From assembly GCA_026168455.1 (NCBI GenBank), contig CM047425.1, positions 21,592,648 through 21,656,647 on the forward strand: a stretch of DNA of 64,000 nucleotides, written 5' to 3'. Of the stretch, positions 22,501-34,582 are shown in pieces. The stretch's first letter is position 1, and the number at the start of each line of letters is the position of its first letter. Position numbers and translations under genes: made by a program. The notes below the pieces were generated by a model. The model was given only the letters and a program-made list of their open reading frames with translations. It ran no database searches and was not told the origin of the DNA. This DNA is from Theocolax elegans. Taxonomy: Eukaryota; Arthropoda; Insecta; Hymenoptera; Cerocephalidae.

Positions 22501-23677
22501 TAGCATCATTTATCTCTGATAATACCTGAGCAACCGGTACTATCATATTATTGACATGGGTACATATAACACTAAAAAGTAAGTCACTACTATCTCCATC
22601 AGTGCGATTAATTTTGATAGCAACAGATCCAGTAACATCTAAAGATACTGGGTTGTTTAGGTATGTCGTTGTAAACACTGATCTGTTCTGGTGACCAAAA
22701 TGAAATGAAGAATTTGTCAAATCCTATTTGTCTTGTGTACTTATTGAACTCTACATTTTTTTTTAAATCACTAATAGAATCAAATAAATTTTGTCCTTGC
22801 TTTAGGCCCAAGTCCTCATATTTACCTTGCTGGGCTGCTGCTTGCAGGGCTGGTAACTTATACAATGTAGGAGGTTTGCAATCGCCATATTTTATATTTT
22901 TTAAAGCTTCATCGCGTCTCCACTCTTTAGGTTTCTTATGTTTTAATTCATTTTTTACTTTTTCTCTTCGAGGACCTGCTAAACATCTCTTTTCACTGTG
23001 TGGAACACCATGAGAGTCTATTGTAGTAATATTAAAAGTTACTGCACAGTCTGGTAATGGTCTATTGTAACACTTTACTCGTAAATCACTTGGACATGTT
23101 TTACAATAACCAATTAATATAATGAAGGCACTATAATGATCAATCAACTGTCTTTTAAAATTAAAACAGCATGGAAGACGTTCTTTTTCCCAAATAGCTT
23201 GACCTATAATGTCTGCCCAACCTGGTTGAAGAACTTGACCTTCACGACCATCTTTGTAAACCTTTTTTATCAAACTTATTTCTAACCACTGCTCAGCTGT
23301 CAATTCAATATTAAATCTAATTTTTTTCTGCCATTGATTCTACCTTTTTGTGGCACTGAAGGTAAATCTTCATCTGTTTCATTGTCTGAATCCGTAGAAC
23401 AGTAATCTGAGTAATCAGAGCTTTCCTCATCGTTGCCAACAAATTCATCTTTGTCAATGTGCTTACAACGTTTATAATATGCTAAAAGATTGTGCCTGTC
23501 CTGCTTTACCATCAAGTACAAATTAAGTGGCTTTATTAGATTGTCTAATGATTCACAAACATTAATCCAAACCTCATTTTTCCTACTTTTCAATACCCCT
23601 TCATCATCAATAATCTCTTGCAATAAAAGTTTTTGTAAAATTTCATCTGGTTCAGCTTTTGGTCTAGGACCAACCAT
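19589..23677 (-). pseudogene. Broken transposase (MULE/NOF-like) with C-terminal USP-like cysteine protease domain
   Basis: Minus-strand frames run from 23677 to 19589 as about 1,200 codons. The N-terminal part has a charged domain and an acidic linker. A central block contains YWSPEQ-type wording (FWSPEQISVYN) followed by SLDVTGSVAIK, with a likely catalytic Asp at 22637-22639, a second in VTDMGKA (22430-22432) and a third in RTDVAHL (22295-22297). After an acidic spacer comes LRNTCAFDS (Cys codon 20396-20398), paired CDC and CKKC motifs (near 20095 and 19960), and GHYVVYC (His codon 19727-19729): the Cys box, zinc finger and His box order of ubiquitin-specific proteases. Breaks: a frameshift at an A7 run (23321-23327), a frameshift near 22650, TAG at 22472-22474, a MITE at 21738-22207, an overlapping ATGA junction at 21127-21130, and TAA at 20663-20665. 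The transposase family assignment is tentative; the USP-like motifs are clearer. Confidence 0.6.
21738..22207. mobile_element. 470-bp MITE with TA target duplication inside the transposase
   Basis: The ends CACTGAAAAAAAAAATAAAG (left) and, in complement, CACTGAAAAAAAAATAAAGC (right) are terminal inverted repeats. A TA flanks each side (21736-21737 and 22208-22209), as for Tc1/mariner-type insertions. Removing the element and one TA rejoins the transposase frame without a gap (Arg-Thr-Val-Gly-Phe). It has no transposase of its own. Subterminal CAAGCAG and AGCAGTTTCTGCTTGG words occur in both orientations. Confidence 0.85.
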
Positions 23678-24199
23678 TTTGATAAATATATTTATTTATA
23701 TAAGTTAAAAAATTGAATGAGATTCACTAACAATATTCACTAATAAAATTCTACATTTGCTTTGTTTTTACAGGTATAGAAGATTCCTGGAATTCAAATC
23801 CGCGGGACAGTCGTGATCACGTTTCAGAGTTAAGCTGTGACTGATGGACAAAAAATTAATCATGAAATTAGTTTCAAGAATGCAACTTGCAAGATGGCAA
23901 CATCGTAAGAAAAGCATATTAAATTCTTTAATTGAATGTCTGTTAAAAAAATATATCATTTTATTGTTTTGACTGTATGACTTGCAAAACATCGTTATTA
24001 GTTTTTCTATGTATATAAACTAGTAAAGGAAACAGAAAAAAACACTATAGCATATTGATGATTTAGAAAATAGGTTATACATGTTTACCAAATGTTAGAA
24101 AATTTAATTAAGTAATAAAATAAAGTTAATTTTTATTTTTATTAGACGTAAATTAATTTATAAAGGAAGTATTTATAACGATGAAAAGAAATCTAAAAT

Positions 24200-25760
24200 T
24201 CTGATTTCAGGGAAAAAGAGATACAAAATCAAGATACAACAAGGCAAATGGATGACATATACGGACGAAGACAAGGCATAGCCTGGCAAAATGATCTGTA
24301 TTTGAAGTTACTTGAATTTGTCGATACGAATAATATAGTAATCGATGAAAAAACACATACTAGTCTGCCTACTAATGAATTACAAAATTTGAGTACAACA
24401 ATTTTTCCAAAATATGGCCATAGAAGAGCTTATAAAGACAAAGTTCTTTTTTTTTACAGTGCCATTATGAAACCATTAATAAAGATCTCTCAAGTATGTG
24501 TGGAGGTCAAATTTAGACTTCTTTTAATGAAAAGATATTTTATATTACACTATTTGTATTTGTTTCAGATCTAAATAGTGAATTGAATGGAATTAATGCT
24601 CCTAGCTTACAAGAATGGCTCGACTATAAAAAAAGAACTCAGCATGTCTATGAGTATAATCAGTATTCGAGAGGACATTAATAAATTTTTAACAGATATT
24701 GATTATCAACTTCCACTAGCTATAAAATCAAAAATATTGCATGAAATGTATAGTATAACAGGAGATAAAGATATTGAATTATCTAAAGTCAAAAAATTGA
24801 ACAATACTTTGTGGTTCAATCGAAAAGAGATTTGTAATGAAGTCAATACAATAATTTTCAATAGTTCCTCAAGTTAAAATAACGTAGACAAAGAAGACTT
24901 TTATGAATTTACGCAGAGAAAAAAGTATCGCAGTTATCAACAGAAAAATTTTAGATTCTATCATTAGTGGATTATCTACTGAATCAGCATTTACACAAAA
25001 AATCAATAATGCGAACAAAATTAGTTACTATACTGTCAATCCAACAAATATAAATAAAAATTATTCGAAAAGGAAGATTCATAGAAGATCAGGTAAATTT
25101 CAATGAATTTTATGGGTAAAGAAACTTATATTAAAAAGAAAACCAAAATTTAAGTAATTATTTTAATATATTTTGCAGTTACTAGTTTTGACAAAGTATC
25201 TGAAGACGTGCTTGAGTTTTTTAGAACAAAAGGTTGTGTAAAAAACATTATCGTATTAAAGTATTCAAAATTTTGAAATATATTCTAAATAGGTATTTAA
25301 TAATTTTATATGAATCACAGATACAAATGACCAGGTTCAATTGTTTAAAAAAATGGTTATTTTAAATATGGTTTCAAAGAATAATAACGCTCTGAAAAAA
25401 TTTATGACCGGAACAACCAGGATTAGTCGTGAAACCAAAAAAAATAATATTGGAAAGTATGTATAACGATGACACTATAAAAGAAAATCATTATTCAATC
25501 GTAGATCTACTAATGTCTAAGAGATACTTAATCAAGCAGAAAGTTACGGAAATTAATAATTTATTCAAAGAAAACAGTATAAATTTTCAAAAAGAACTTG
25601 ACGGCAAGATTTTTTTTAAAGACCTTGAACCCATATTTTATAAAGGTATGTAAATACAGTACTATATACTTCGGATTATTAAAAAAAATTGATGACACTT
25701 ATTCTATAAATTGTTTATTTTGCAGCTCTACAAAAACTTTATAATAAAGGTGGTGACTAA
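24200..25760 (+). pseudogene. Unknown divergent gene of the element, broken or multi-exon
   Basis: Plus-strand coding-like blocks start about 500 bp from the transposase start, in the opposite direction: 24211-24495, 24571-24877, 24903-25106 and 25429-25653. Possible acceptors (TTTCAG at about 24204-24209 and 24565-24570; TTTTGCAG at about 25172-25179 and 25718-25725) suggest introns. The first block starts MDDIYGRRQGIAWQND; later blocks are Lys/Asn/Ile rich with no motif I know. Frames do not join cleanly: the frame from the first block meets TAA right after the second acceptor, and 24571-24660 and 24660-24877 read best in different frames. It is probably a second transposon gene, decayed like the transposase. 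I assign no function. Confidence 0.4.
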
Positions 25761-25894
25761 TGGGTAAGTATAATTTTTATATTCTGATAATATCAGAAAC
25801 AGATTATTTATATAAGATTCTGTAAAATGTAAACTACAAACAATAGATACTTTCATAAATAAATAATGTTAATTACGATCAAATATGTCGATTA

Positions 25895-26800
25895 TTTTTC
25901 TTTATTTATCTATAAAAAAATCTCACAGTTTTAGTCAGCTTAATTTTCTTTAAAAATAGTTGCGATCTTCCTGTGTACAATATAATGTGCAATCGTCTTA
26001 TTCCAAAACATTTTATTTGACACTAAATCTGTGAATTGTAAAATAAAAAGGCTGATAGAAATTCCTCATCGATGTAAATTACCTACATTTATCGTAATCA
26101 TCTAAGTAGCCGTAAAAGTATATGTATATGCCTAGACGCGAATGAGCCGATATATTGAACGACTGCATATGGATCAACCACAACGTTGGCATTATGAATA
26201 CAGTCTACTTAATGTATGAATACTTCTCTTTGCTTATCGAAAAACAAATCTCAGAGATTTAGTTTGCTCGATTTTGGTATAAAAATAAATAAAGCTTGTA
26301 CCCAACTGATATTATTAAATTTACAATGTTAGGCAACGTAAACCGCTGTATGTCGTGCACTCATATTATTACAAAACCTTTTATTTGGAACTAAATCTAT
26401 GAATCGTAAATATAAATTACTTATAGCAATTTCTCATCGATTAACTAGATTTACGGAAACTACATCAGTATGTTAGATAGCTACATATGTATATGAATAT
26501 GTGTCAACTCGAATGAACGACTATATATGGATCAGCCATAACGTCAATCATAATTGTGGTATTAAGAACGCAGTCTACTTTATGTATGAATATTTGTCTT
26601 TGTTTATCCAGAAATAAATCTCATAGAATTAGTTAGCTCGATTTTGTTATAGAAAAAATTGTAGTCTTTATGAAGCTGTTCTACTAATTATTACATTTAC
26701 AATATTATGCGTCGCAAACCGCATCAGTATCTCGTGCATTCCTCTTATTATACAAAAACCTTATGTTTTACATTAAATTTATGAATCGTAAAATTTAATT
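25895..26800. repeat. Three diverged tandem copies of a 370-bp unit
   Basis: Anchors recur at about 370-bp spacing: CAGTCTACTT at 26201 and 26571; ATGAATCGTAAA-type words near 26030, 26400 and 26775; and TATCNNNAAANAAATCTCA near 25905, 26235 and 26605. The third copy is shorter. The array lies just inside the right inverted arm, where DNA transposons often have subterminal repeats. No gene is present. Confidence 0.6.
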
Positions 26801-27761
26801 ATTGATCACTCTCCATATTTCAAAATAATGTCTCATCAATTAAGTTCATATCTATTAAATTAAATAGTTAAAATTACAAGTTTAAATGTTTAATCCTGTG
26901 GTTGAAAGTTTATATAACTAAAGGCTGGTTTTCATCATTTCACGAAGCGCTCCCGTCCCCTTCGCTAGCGCGCATATAAATTCACGTAATATTGGCGGAC
27001 CCATCGGAGTATACATAATTGTTTATTTTATAACAAAATATGTATGTGCAATTGAAATATGTTGTTGGGCAGTTATTATCGAGATATGTGCAATTTATTG
27101 GCGCTATGTGCAATTCTAAAGAATCTTTATTTACGGAGATATTAATATTCCAATATTAGTAAAAATAGTTATTTACTTATTGATTTTTTATAAAAAATTG
27201 GGGGGTGTGCAATTACAAATGCGACTATAATCGTAATGTGCTATTAAAAATACGTCGATTAGTATTTTTTAAATACTGAAATATGTAATTATGCAGGCTG
27301 GGATGGGGGAGGTGGTGGGGACAGCCAGACTAAAAGTCTATAGACTTGCTGGCGCCGTTATGGTTACGTATGGAAAAAGTTACTTCAACTTCAACGTATC
27401 ATAAGAAATTAACACTTCAAAAAAATCAAAAAGTTCCAAGAAACCGGTTTTTAGCTTCTATTTTAAAAATTATTAATCTATAACATAAATATATCATTTT
27501 TACACTTTAATTACAACTTTTTAATTTTATAGAATGATGGTTATGCACAAAAAAAATTTTATTAACAAGACCAAGTATTTTGAATAAAAATTTTAATATA
27601 TGCATGTTAAAATTATCATCTTTTTTCACTTTTAACATAAAATAAAGAGGGAAATATTAAATAAACAAACTATTTAACAACAGCAGTTATAAGTAGCATA
27701 TCAAGAATTAAAAAACATAATCGCCACTTGAGCTCTTCCGCGCCTTGCATCGCTACGCGGC

Positions 27762-28115
27762 CGTTTTTACCGTTTTTCTTTATTATCTTTGAAAATATTG
27801 TTCTAGGCGTAAAGTGTAAAATAGAAAAAAGTTTTATTATTTTGAGATGAATATTTCATTTCTTTAAAATTTTTGTGTACGAATAATACATTTTGATTTA
27901 TTACGAAAAAACGTAAATTTTAGTACTTTTTTCATGGTTTTAACCGTTTTTCTATGTTTACCTTCAAAAATATTGTTCTGAGCGTTAAGTGTACCATAAC
28001 AAAAAGTTTTGTTATTTTGAGAGGAACATTTCGTCTGTATAAAGTATTTATGTAGGATTAATACATTTCAAGATAATGCTACATAACCGTTTCTAAGCAA
28101 TGAATAATAATGCCA
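27762..28115. repeat. Tandem pair of a 175-bp unit
   Basis: The words ACCGTTTTTCT, AAAATATTGTTCT, TAAGTGTA, AAAAAGTTTT and TTATTTTGAGA occur in the same order in two successive segments about 175 bp apart. The pair lies in the part of the right arm that lacks a left counterpart, so it probably belongs to a separate insertion. Confidence 0.55.
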
Positions 28116-29639
28116 TAACTTAAAGTGTTTCAGTGCTATATATCTGAAAATAGGACCATTATCTAATTACATTATGACGAAGTTACTCTGTAAATCCCAA
28201 CAAAATCGGTCAAAAATTGACTGAGTTATCTTAGATAAATGATTACATACATACATACATCCATACATACATTTTAGGGAGGGCCTCAAATCAGTTCTAA
28301 TACGCATACATTTCTCTTACAACCCATTATCTAGTATATTTTGATGCATCACACATTTTGCGATGATGAAAATATAAAGCTCTCCCGTGTAGCGGTCGTG
28401 CCGAAAAATAATTAAAACCAGGGACATTAACCCATTAACGACCAAAAGCGGTCGATGTTAGACTAACTTTTCATAGCTAAATTTTAGGTACTCGACGAAG
28501 TAGCAACTGGGTCTAAAGTATGGTTTTTTATGTTTTTCGGTATGCTAAATCAGAATCGGTCAATTTTGATTACAAAGAAAATATATGGCAGCTTTTGCAA
28601 AAAAACGCAAAAAATTGTCATTTGAAAGTTTACGATTTTTTTCAGACGTAAAATACATGAATTCATGGGGTTTTAATCTACCAACGGTACACAAATTAGT
28701 TAAATTTCACCATAAAATTTTTACATACTCGCTTTTTTTGCCAAAATGGCGGCCAAAATGCAAAAACATTCGAAAAATCAAATTTTTCCTTTCTTAATTT
28801 TTTTCTCGAAAACTAAATTACATAAAAATTGTTCAATAACAAAATTGATCAAGAAGTACTTCCAAATTTTTTGCGGATATGTTTTAAATATTTGATTTTT
28901 GTGACTTTTTCAAAAATAAAAAATTATCTTCAAAAAATCGGAAAAAATTTTAAGAGTGTTCCTTGATCATTTTTAAGACATTTTAGTTATTGGACAATTT
29001 TTATTTAAGCCGTTAGTTTTTGAGAAAAAAATTATCAAAGTTTCATCTTATGCTCGATTTTGCGCCAACATTTTTTTCGACTGTAAATCTAGTTTTGGCA
29101 TTTAAAATAATTATTCAATAAAAGTATTGTAATAAATAAAAAAAGAAAAAACATTATCCCGAGTTCTATTAGGCTGCAGCAATAAATTTTTTTCAAAAAA
29201 CGTAAAAAAATATAAGTGATCCAAATGCGTACATTAAATCATCTTAATATCAAATATAATAATAACTATTGATAATAATAACTATTGATAATAATAACTA
29301 TTCATAATAATTATTAATAAAAACTGATATAAAAATAGTTCAATTTGTTTAAACATCTTTTTAAACAATTAAAAATTAAATTAAAATTTATATAACTATA
29401 TTAATCATTAAAATATGGATCTTGAAAAATATACTGTTCTTGGCTGGCTTCTCCAGAATATTCTATTCTCCAGAAAAATTAATTTTTTTCCAAATGTGAT
29501 GTTTTGACATTGTTATTTATAGAGGTTTCTGTATATAGGTATATCTTAGATTTAATACTATAGACAGGTAGAAAAACATCGATTTTTGAGCTTTAAACTT
29601 CATTTGTTAATTAACTAATTACGCGATCTGAACAAACTT
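28116..29639. other. Probable nested repeat insertion in the right arm
   Basis: This stretch has a CATA microsatellite (28243-28275), a TTAACCCATTAACG word at 28428 and A-rich runs of AAAATTTTT type. The 17-base unit ATAATAACTATTGATA occurs about three times at 29266-29310. A 70-residue plus-strand frame (28585-28797) is not recognisable. No left-arm equivalent exists, so it looks like one or more unidentified transposons. Confidence 0.35.
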
Positions 29640-29839
29640 TCTTTTACTCGATAGATATTTTCAAGGCCTACAAAAAGGATTTAAAATTTTTCTTTTTTAA
29701 TGAAAAGCATACACAAATTTTGTTTGGAAATTAGTTGGGCTAATTCGTGTTATTTCATACTATATCAACATATTTTTTTTTGTCAACAATATAATGTTTT
29801 CATGAAACAATCCGTTTTTTAATTAAATTGACTAGACTA

Positions 29840-32800
29840 AAAGGCCATGTCCTCTCCTGGTTAGTATTTTGGGCTTGAGGCCAGATTATTTAAAATATAA
29901 AGAATAAAATATATAAAATAACATTTTGCACAATAATAATAAACTATAACTATAACTTAATTTTTGTTTAATACGTATTATGTAATACAAACACTACAGG
30001 CTGAAAGGAGAAAAATAATAAAATTGAAAAAAATAATGGTTCTATTCGTAAAATTTTTATTTCAAGAAATTCATACTTAAAGTTAATATTAATCTTACTA
30101 TTTATACATGAACACGTAAATGTAATTAAAAATAATTTCTACGCTTACTTTACTAATCTTAGTGATAATTCCATCTTAGAATTTAATAAATGTATTTTTC
30201 GCATACACTTTAACATGAATAAAAATCAACCGAAAAATGTTAATTTATTAAGCTTATTACGAAAATAATCGACCATAATATTTAGCATTGTCGACGGAGT
30301 AATGCTTTATTATGAAGATGAAATTTTCATCATCAGAATAACGTAAGAAACAGCACAATTTTAAAAATGACACATAACAGTAAAAGTTTGCTAAATAAAT
30401 TACAATTGTATCCCCAAATAATTTCTAGTATTTTTTGGTATGTAAAAAATCGTACATATTTTTTACAACTCGTCTCTCATCGCAGTACAATTTTTAGTTA
30501 ATTTTTTTTCTTGTACCTGTCCAAACAGTATTTACTATAAATATTTGCAAAATTTATAGTACCTATGTGGTAATTTGTATACATACGTCTATTTTGATAA
30601 TAATTTAATGTAAAGCGGCCAAAATCAATGTGTATATTAAATAAATCGTTCAAATAACATAAACATTTTACATTATATTACACTCGAATAGAATGCAATA
30701 AATATATTCAGTTCATTCTATCGTGTCAATTAATTCCTTTAGCTTAATCATTTCAGTTAGTTAATAAAAACGTGTAACCGCCACGTTTCATAATTTATTT
30801 ATATAAACAAAATAATGAAAAACATTTACTCGCTTGATTTCGTATATAAAACCTTATGACGAATAAATACAATATATTTTTTTCAATTACTCAATTACAC
30901 ACATTTACATATAAAAATTTGTTCTCCAATAAAAATTATTTGTAATACAGGTCAGTATCTGATATTTCTTTTATTAAATTTGCTTATAGAATGTAAACGT
31001 ACAATTATTTCTATAATAAACAAATATTCATATATGCAACAAATGAGTTTCAATTTAATTTCTTTCATTGTACGAGTTGGTGCATTTTTAAGCGCAATCA
31101 ACATTATTCAAAAGAAAGTGGAGGGAGGATGATTGATTACATTACTAATGTGCACACATTTATTCCATGTTTTAAAACATACATACTTCCTTAGTGTAAA
31201 AAATTCAAAATTATATAGTACAGTTGAAATACTTTTAAGAATTCCTTCATCGCAAATATTTTTTTCCACTTTATTTTCTTCTTTATAAAGATGATTTAAT
31301 ATGTAATATTTATGTATCAACTGATTACAAAAAAGTGTGAATGTTAAAATTTGATAATTTTTGACATTTGTATTTAAATAGCCTAAGTTAAGCTAAGAAA
31401 GAAATTACATGAGAATTTATTTACAATGCGATCTAAATTAATGTTCCAAAGTATAACAAAGTGAGGGAGTGCTATTTAATATCTTATTATAATGACATAT
31501 TTTTTTCGTTTTTTACTCAAATGTCTGATGGTTACACAAGAATTGCACTACTTATGTTTTTTAATATTTTGTTACAAGGTTAATGATTTGTTTGTAACAC
31601 TCCCTTAAATTGTCTTTAATAATATATAAGCTAATTTGACTTGGTATAGGTACAATTGACAAAAAACAAAAATTTCGTTTTCAAAGTCTCACATAACAAT
31701 CGCATCAATTGTTGTAAAATTATTATGCGATACCTTCTACACTTTATGTGATAATCCTAACTTATGTATATATAATATTAAAATTCATACTATATATATA
31801 TTCATATATGTATATGTATATATAATTATATATAAATTTTATAACGCATTATGCAAAAAAGAAACCTATTATTTTACATTTATGCAGTTATACTGTTTTC
31901 TCATTACATTAAGAAAATGGTTTTCTTTTTTTGCCTATTGTGTAGTTGCAAATACTTACAATATCTTCTTTACATCATTTTTTGTTTATTTTGGCATAAT
32001 TAAAAGAAGAAACGTCATTGAAAGTTCAATAACTAATGCAGATTAATGAATGATGCATGCGAGTTTAAAGAAAAAAAAGAATTTATGTACAACTTATATT
32101 AAAAATATTTTTTCATATTTTTTAATTAAATTTTATAGCTATAAACCTGTAAGCTTCAATCGTTTACATAATTATATACTTGTTTTTATCATGATTCAAT
32201 AAGCTTTTCACATTTTTTGTCATTGATGAAAAAATTCAATTATAGAAACGCAGAGAATTATTATTAATTAAATATAAAATAAATTTGAAAAATTATTGAT
32301 TTATTATTGTTAATTCTAGATATTAGAAAAACTTTTAAAAAGAATTGGCAATGAATAATCATGAATATGTTAAGTAAATAAACTAGTATTTCATCTTTTT
32401 TTAAAATCTGCTAATATTTATGCAATTGTAATAAAATATTAAATTTCAAAGATGAAACAATATTACAATAAACAGTGTACAAAAACTGATAAATGATTAA
32501 ATTAAAAAACAGTAGAATTCTAAAATTATTTTTGAAAATCGATTTCTTTTTTAAATGGAATTGTTGATAAACATAAAATGTCTATCAGAGTTTTTATATA
32601 ACATTTTTAAAAATTCTTTAAAAGATAATTGAAAGTAATTTTTCAAATCTTTTTTGAAACTAATAAATATCTTATTTTTAATAATATTCAGCAAGTAAAA
32701 TTAAATTTTGTTGTACTGTAATCATAATTTCAGTATTTCATTAAAAATTTGTTAATGATGAATTTTTTACACAAGAACATTATACTATTGATTCTACATT

Positions 32801-32891
32801 TCCAAGAAGTATTTAACTTGTCAGTAGCTATAAATGAAATCTATAGCGATAAAATATAAATATTTTTAATTTAATATACATACATACATAC

Positions 32892-32922
<31 letters not shown>

Positions 32923-33179
32923 TTAAATCAGTAGTTTTAAATTAAGTGTATTATTTTTTTTAACAGTGATAAGTAGTTTACTATATATATTTATATATAT
33001 TAGTGTTAATAATTACAGAATTATATCTGAAGGCATAAAAATTAATATATTAGTCTATTTATTTGTCAATAATCTTGAAAAATGATACCACCACGCTTCA
33101 AAAAGTAATTTATATTAGTGTAAATGTTTTATTAGTTTCTAATTCATAATAATTCATTATTAACCAGCCTTAATCAACT
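29840..33179. other. Gene-free AT-rich region
   Basis: Highly AT-rich sequence with no supported gene. Simple repeats include TATATA/CATATG runs at 31785-31830 and a CATA then TA array at 32876-32925. Short open frames here have no protein-like wording. Confidence 0.5.
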
Positions 33180-33405
33180 ACTTTTTTTATTTTTTTTATT
33201 AATATTTTAACGTTGCCCTTTTTATACTCCTAACTTGGTGCTAATCAGCGATGGAGGTCATACGATGTCGTTTAACAAAAAGCACTCGTTGAAAATACAT
33301 TCCTTAGTGGTGCTTATATCAATCGGCAGAGACCGAAAATCGAACCCGGGATTTCCGGATACGAGTCTACCACTCTACCGATCGAGCCATCGCAGTCCTC
33401 ACTAA
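33180..33405 (-). mobile_element. tRNA-derived SINE, copy 2, with target-site duplication
   Basis: On the minus strand the head (from 33405) has an A-box-like TGGCTCGATCGGTAGAG (complement of 33373-33389) and a B-box-like GGGTTCGATT (complement of about 33337-33347). The body shares the GATTGATATAAGCACCACTA and ACCTCCATCGCTGATTAG blocks with copy 1, and the tail is A-rich. The same nine bases, TAATCAACT, occur at 33171-33179 and 33406-33414, immediately outside both ends. It is half the length of copy 1, so the two may be a short and a long variant. Confidence 0.8.
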
Positions 33406-34390
33406 TAATCAACTTCAATAACTTATTTAAGCGTGATGCTTTTTACAAATATACTTAACACTTTTTTATTTTTATAAAAATTCTTGGATTCTGAAATTAA
33501 ATCAAGTACGATTACTATTATTTATAAAATATTAACAACCAAAAGTTAATTATTTTAATTATATTTTACGTAAAGTACATACGTATATCTTTCCATTAAA
33601 TAAATTTTATAATTTGTGTTGAAAAAAGGAAACATTTTAAATTTATGTAAAAAATTAAAGAATAAATATATGTTGGTTTATACATTTCATTACACAATTG
33701 CAATTGGTTCAGGTTTTTTTCTTATACAAAAAGTTTAGATTTTTAAGTTTAACAAAGATAATTAAGTAAATATAAATTACTTTGTAAGCATCCTATTTTG
33801 AAGGCTAAACAAAGTGTACAGATGGAAATATCTAAAAGTGAACAAGATAGAATAATTTCATCAGAAAGGCAGTAATGTAAATGCTTGTACTTGTAGGCGA
33901 ATGAAAGTTTGTAAAAACTCTCATTAATAAATTCTCCGTAATAGATTTACACACATCGAACTAGTTGATACGTGTACTGTGGTAATGAGCATCAAAGTGA
34001 ACTCTTGCAATTTTATTATAATATATTTAAAATTTAAAATATTGTAATTGTCAAATAACATTGATAGAAATAATAGTGTACTTACTAATGACTAGCTATC
34101 AATTAATTAGTACATCATAAAAATTAATCTTCCACTCAAAATTATTTGGTATTTAAAACTTATAAGTGGCAAAGAAAAATTTGTAAATCATCTAATTACA
34201 AGTTGTTAATTTAATTTTTTAGAACAATTCTAGATTTGGTAAGGATAATTTTTAAAGGATTGTAAATAGAATTTATATTAATTATACATTTCATGAATAA
34301 TTTTAATTATACTTTATAGTATCATAAATGATAAAATAAGAAATTAAAGAAATACTGGAAATATATGTGCTTACAATTAACATATTTTCA

Positions 34391-34582
34391 TCACTACATG
34401 CACTCTAAACCCTAAAGTGTAAAATTTGACGCTAGAATATGTAAATCGACAATTTAACACTTGACAATACCAAAATATGATAGCGAATATTACACTTTTG
34501 AAAAGTGCAATTCTCGCATTTTATACTTTTCAAAAGTGTATAGTTGTCGATTTACATTATTTTAGGATTTAGAATGTAGTGA
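34391..34582. mobile_element. Small palindromic MITE, about 190 bp
   Basis: The left end TCACTACATGCACTCTAAAC and the right end, whose complement is TCACTACATTCTAAATCC, form imperfect inverted repeats. GTAAATCGACAA and its complement TTGTCGATTTAC follow inside. The centre contains a second inverted pair (ACACTTTTGAAAAGT and ACTTTTCAAAAGTGT). There is no coding capacity. Confidence 0.6.

Larger units (their letters stand above)
14847..29839. mobile_element. 15-kb complex bounded by long inverted arms, carrying a transposase
   Basis: The left arm (14847-15930) and right arm (26925-27720 plus 29640-29839) are inverted copies, though diverged. Outer ends read TAGTCCAGTCAAATT on the left and, in complement, TAGTCTAGTCAATTT on the right. 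Between them lie a 28-bp-repeat foldback, a SINE, the transposase and protease-like gene, an unknown divergent gene and 370-bp tandem repeats. Long inverted repeats around a transposase are typical of some DNA transposons, including MULE/NOF and foldback types. About 1.9 kb in the right arm (27,720-29,640) has no left partner and is probably a later insertion. No clean flanking duplication was found. Confidence 0.55.
26925..29839 (-). repeat. Right long inverted arm, interrupted
   Basis: 26925-27720 matches 15120-15930 in reverse complement. The strongest match is 26930-27310, including CCTCCCCATCCC-type ends and the repeated TGTGCAATT words. 29640-29839 matches 14847-15000. The 1.9 kb between them has no counterpart on the left. 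27320-27500 also differs from the left arm. Confidence 0.65.

Noticed and set aside
28428..28460. TTAACCC start resembling a piggyBac-type MITE
   Set aside because: No matching GGGTTAA end was found within a reasonable distance on the right.
28585..28797. A 70-residue plus-strand frame beginning MAAFAKKRKK
   Set aside because: It lies in an A-rich repeat insertion, shows no known motif and has no splice or codon support.
14847..29839. Polinton/Maverick element, because of the 15-kb length and long inverted repeats
   Set aside because: No DNA polymerase B, packaging ATPase, retroviral-type integrase or capsid genes are visible, and the genes present are a transposase and an unknown protein.
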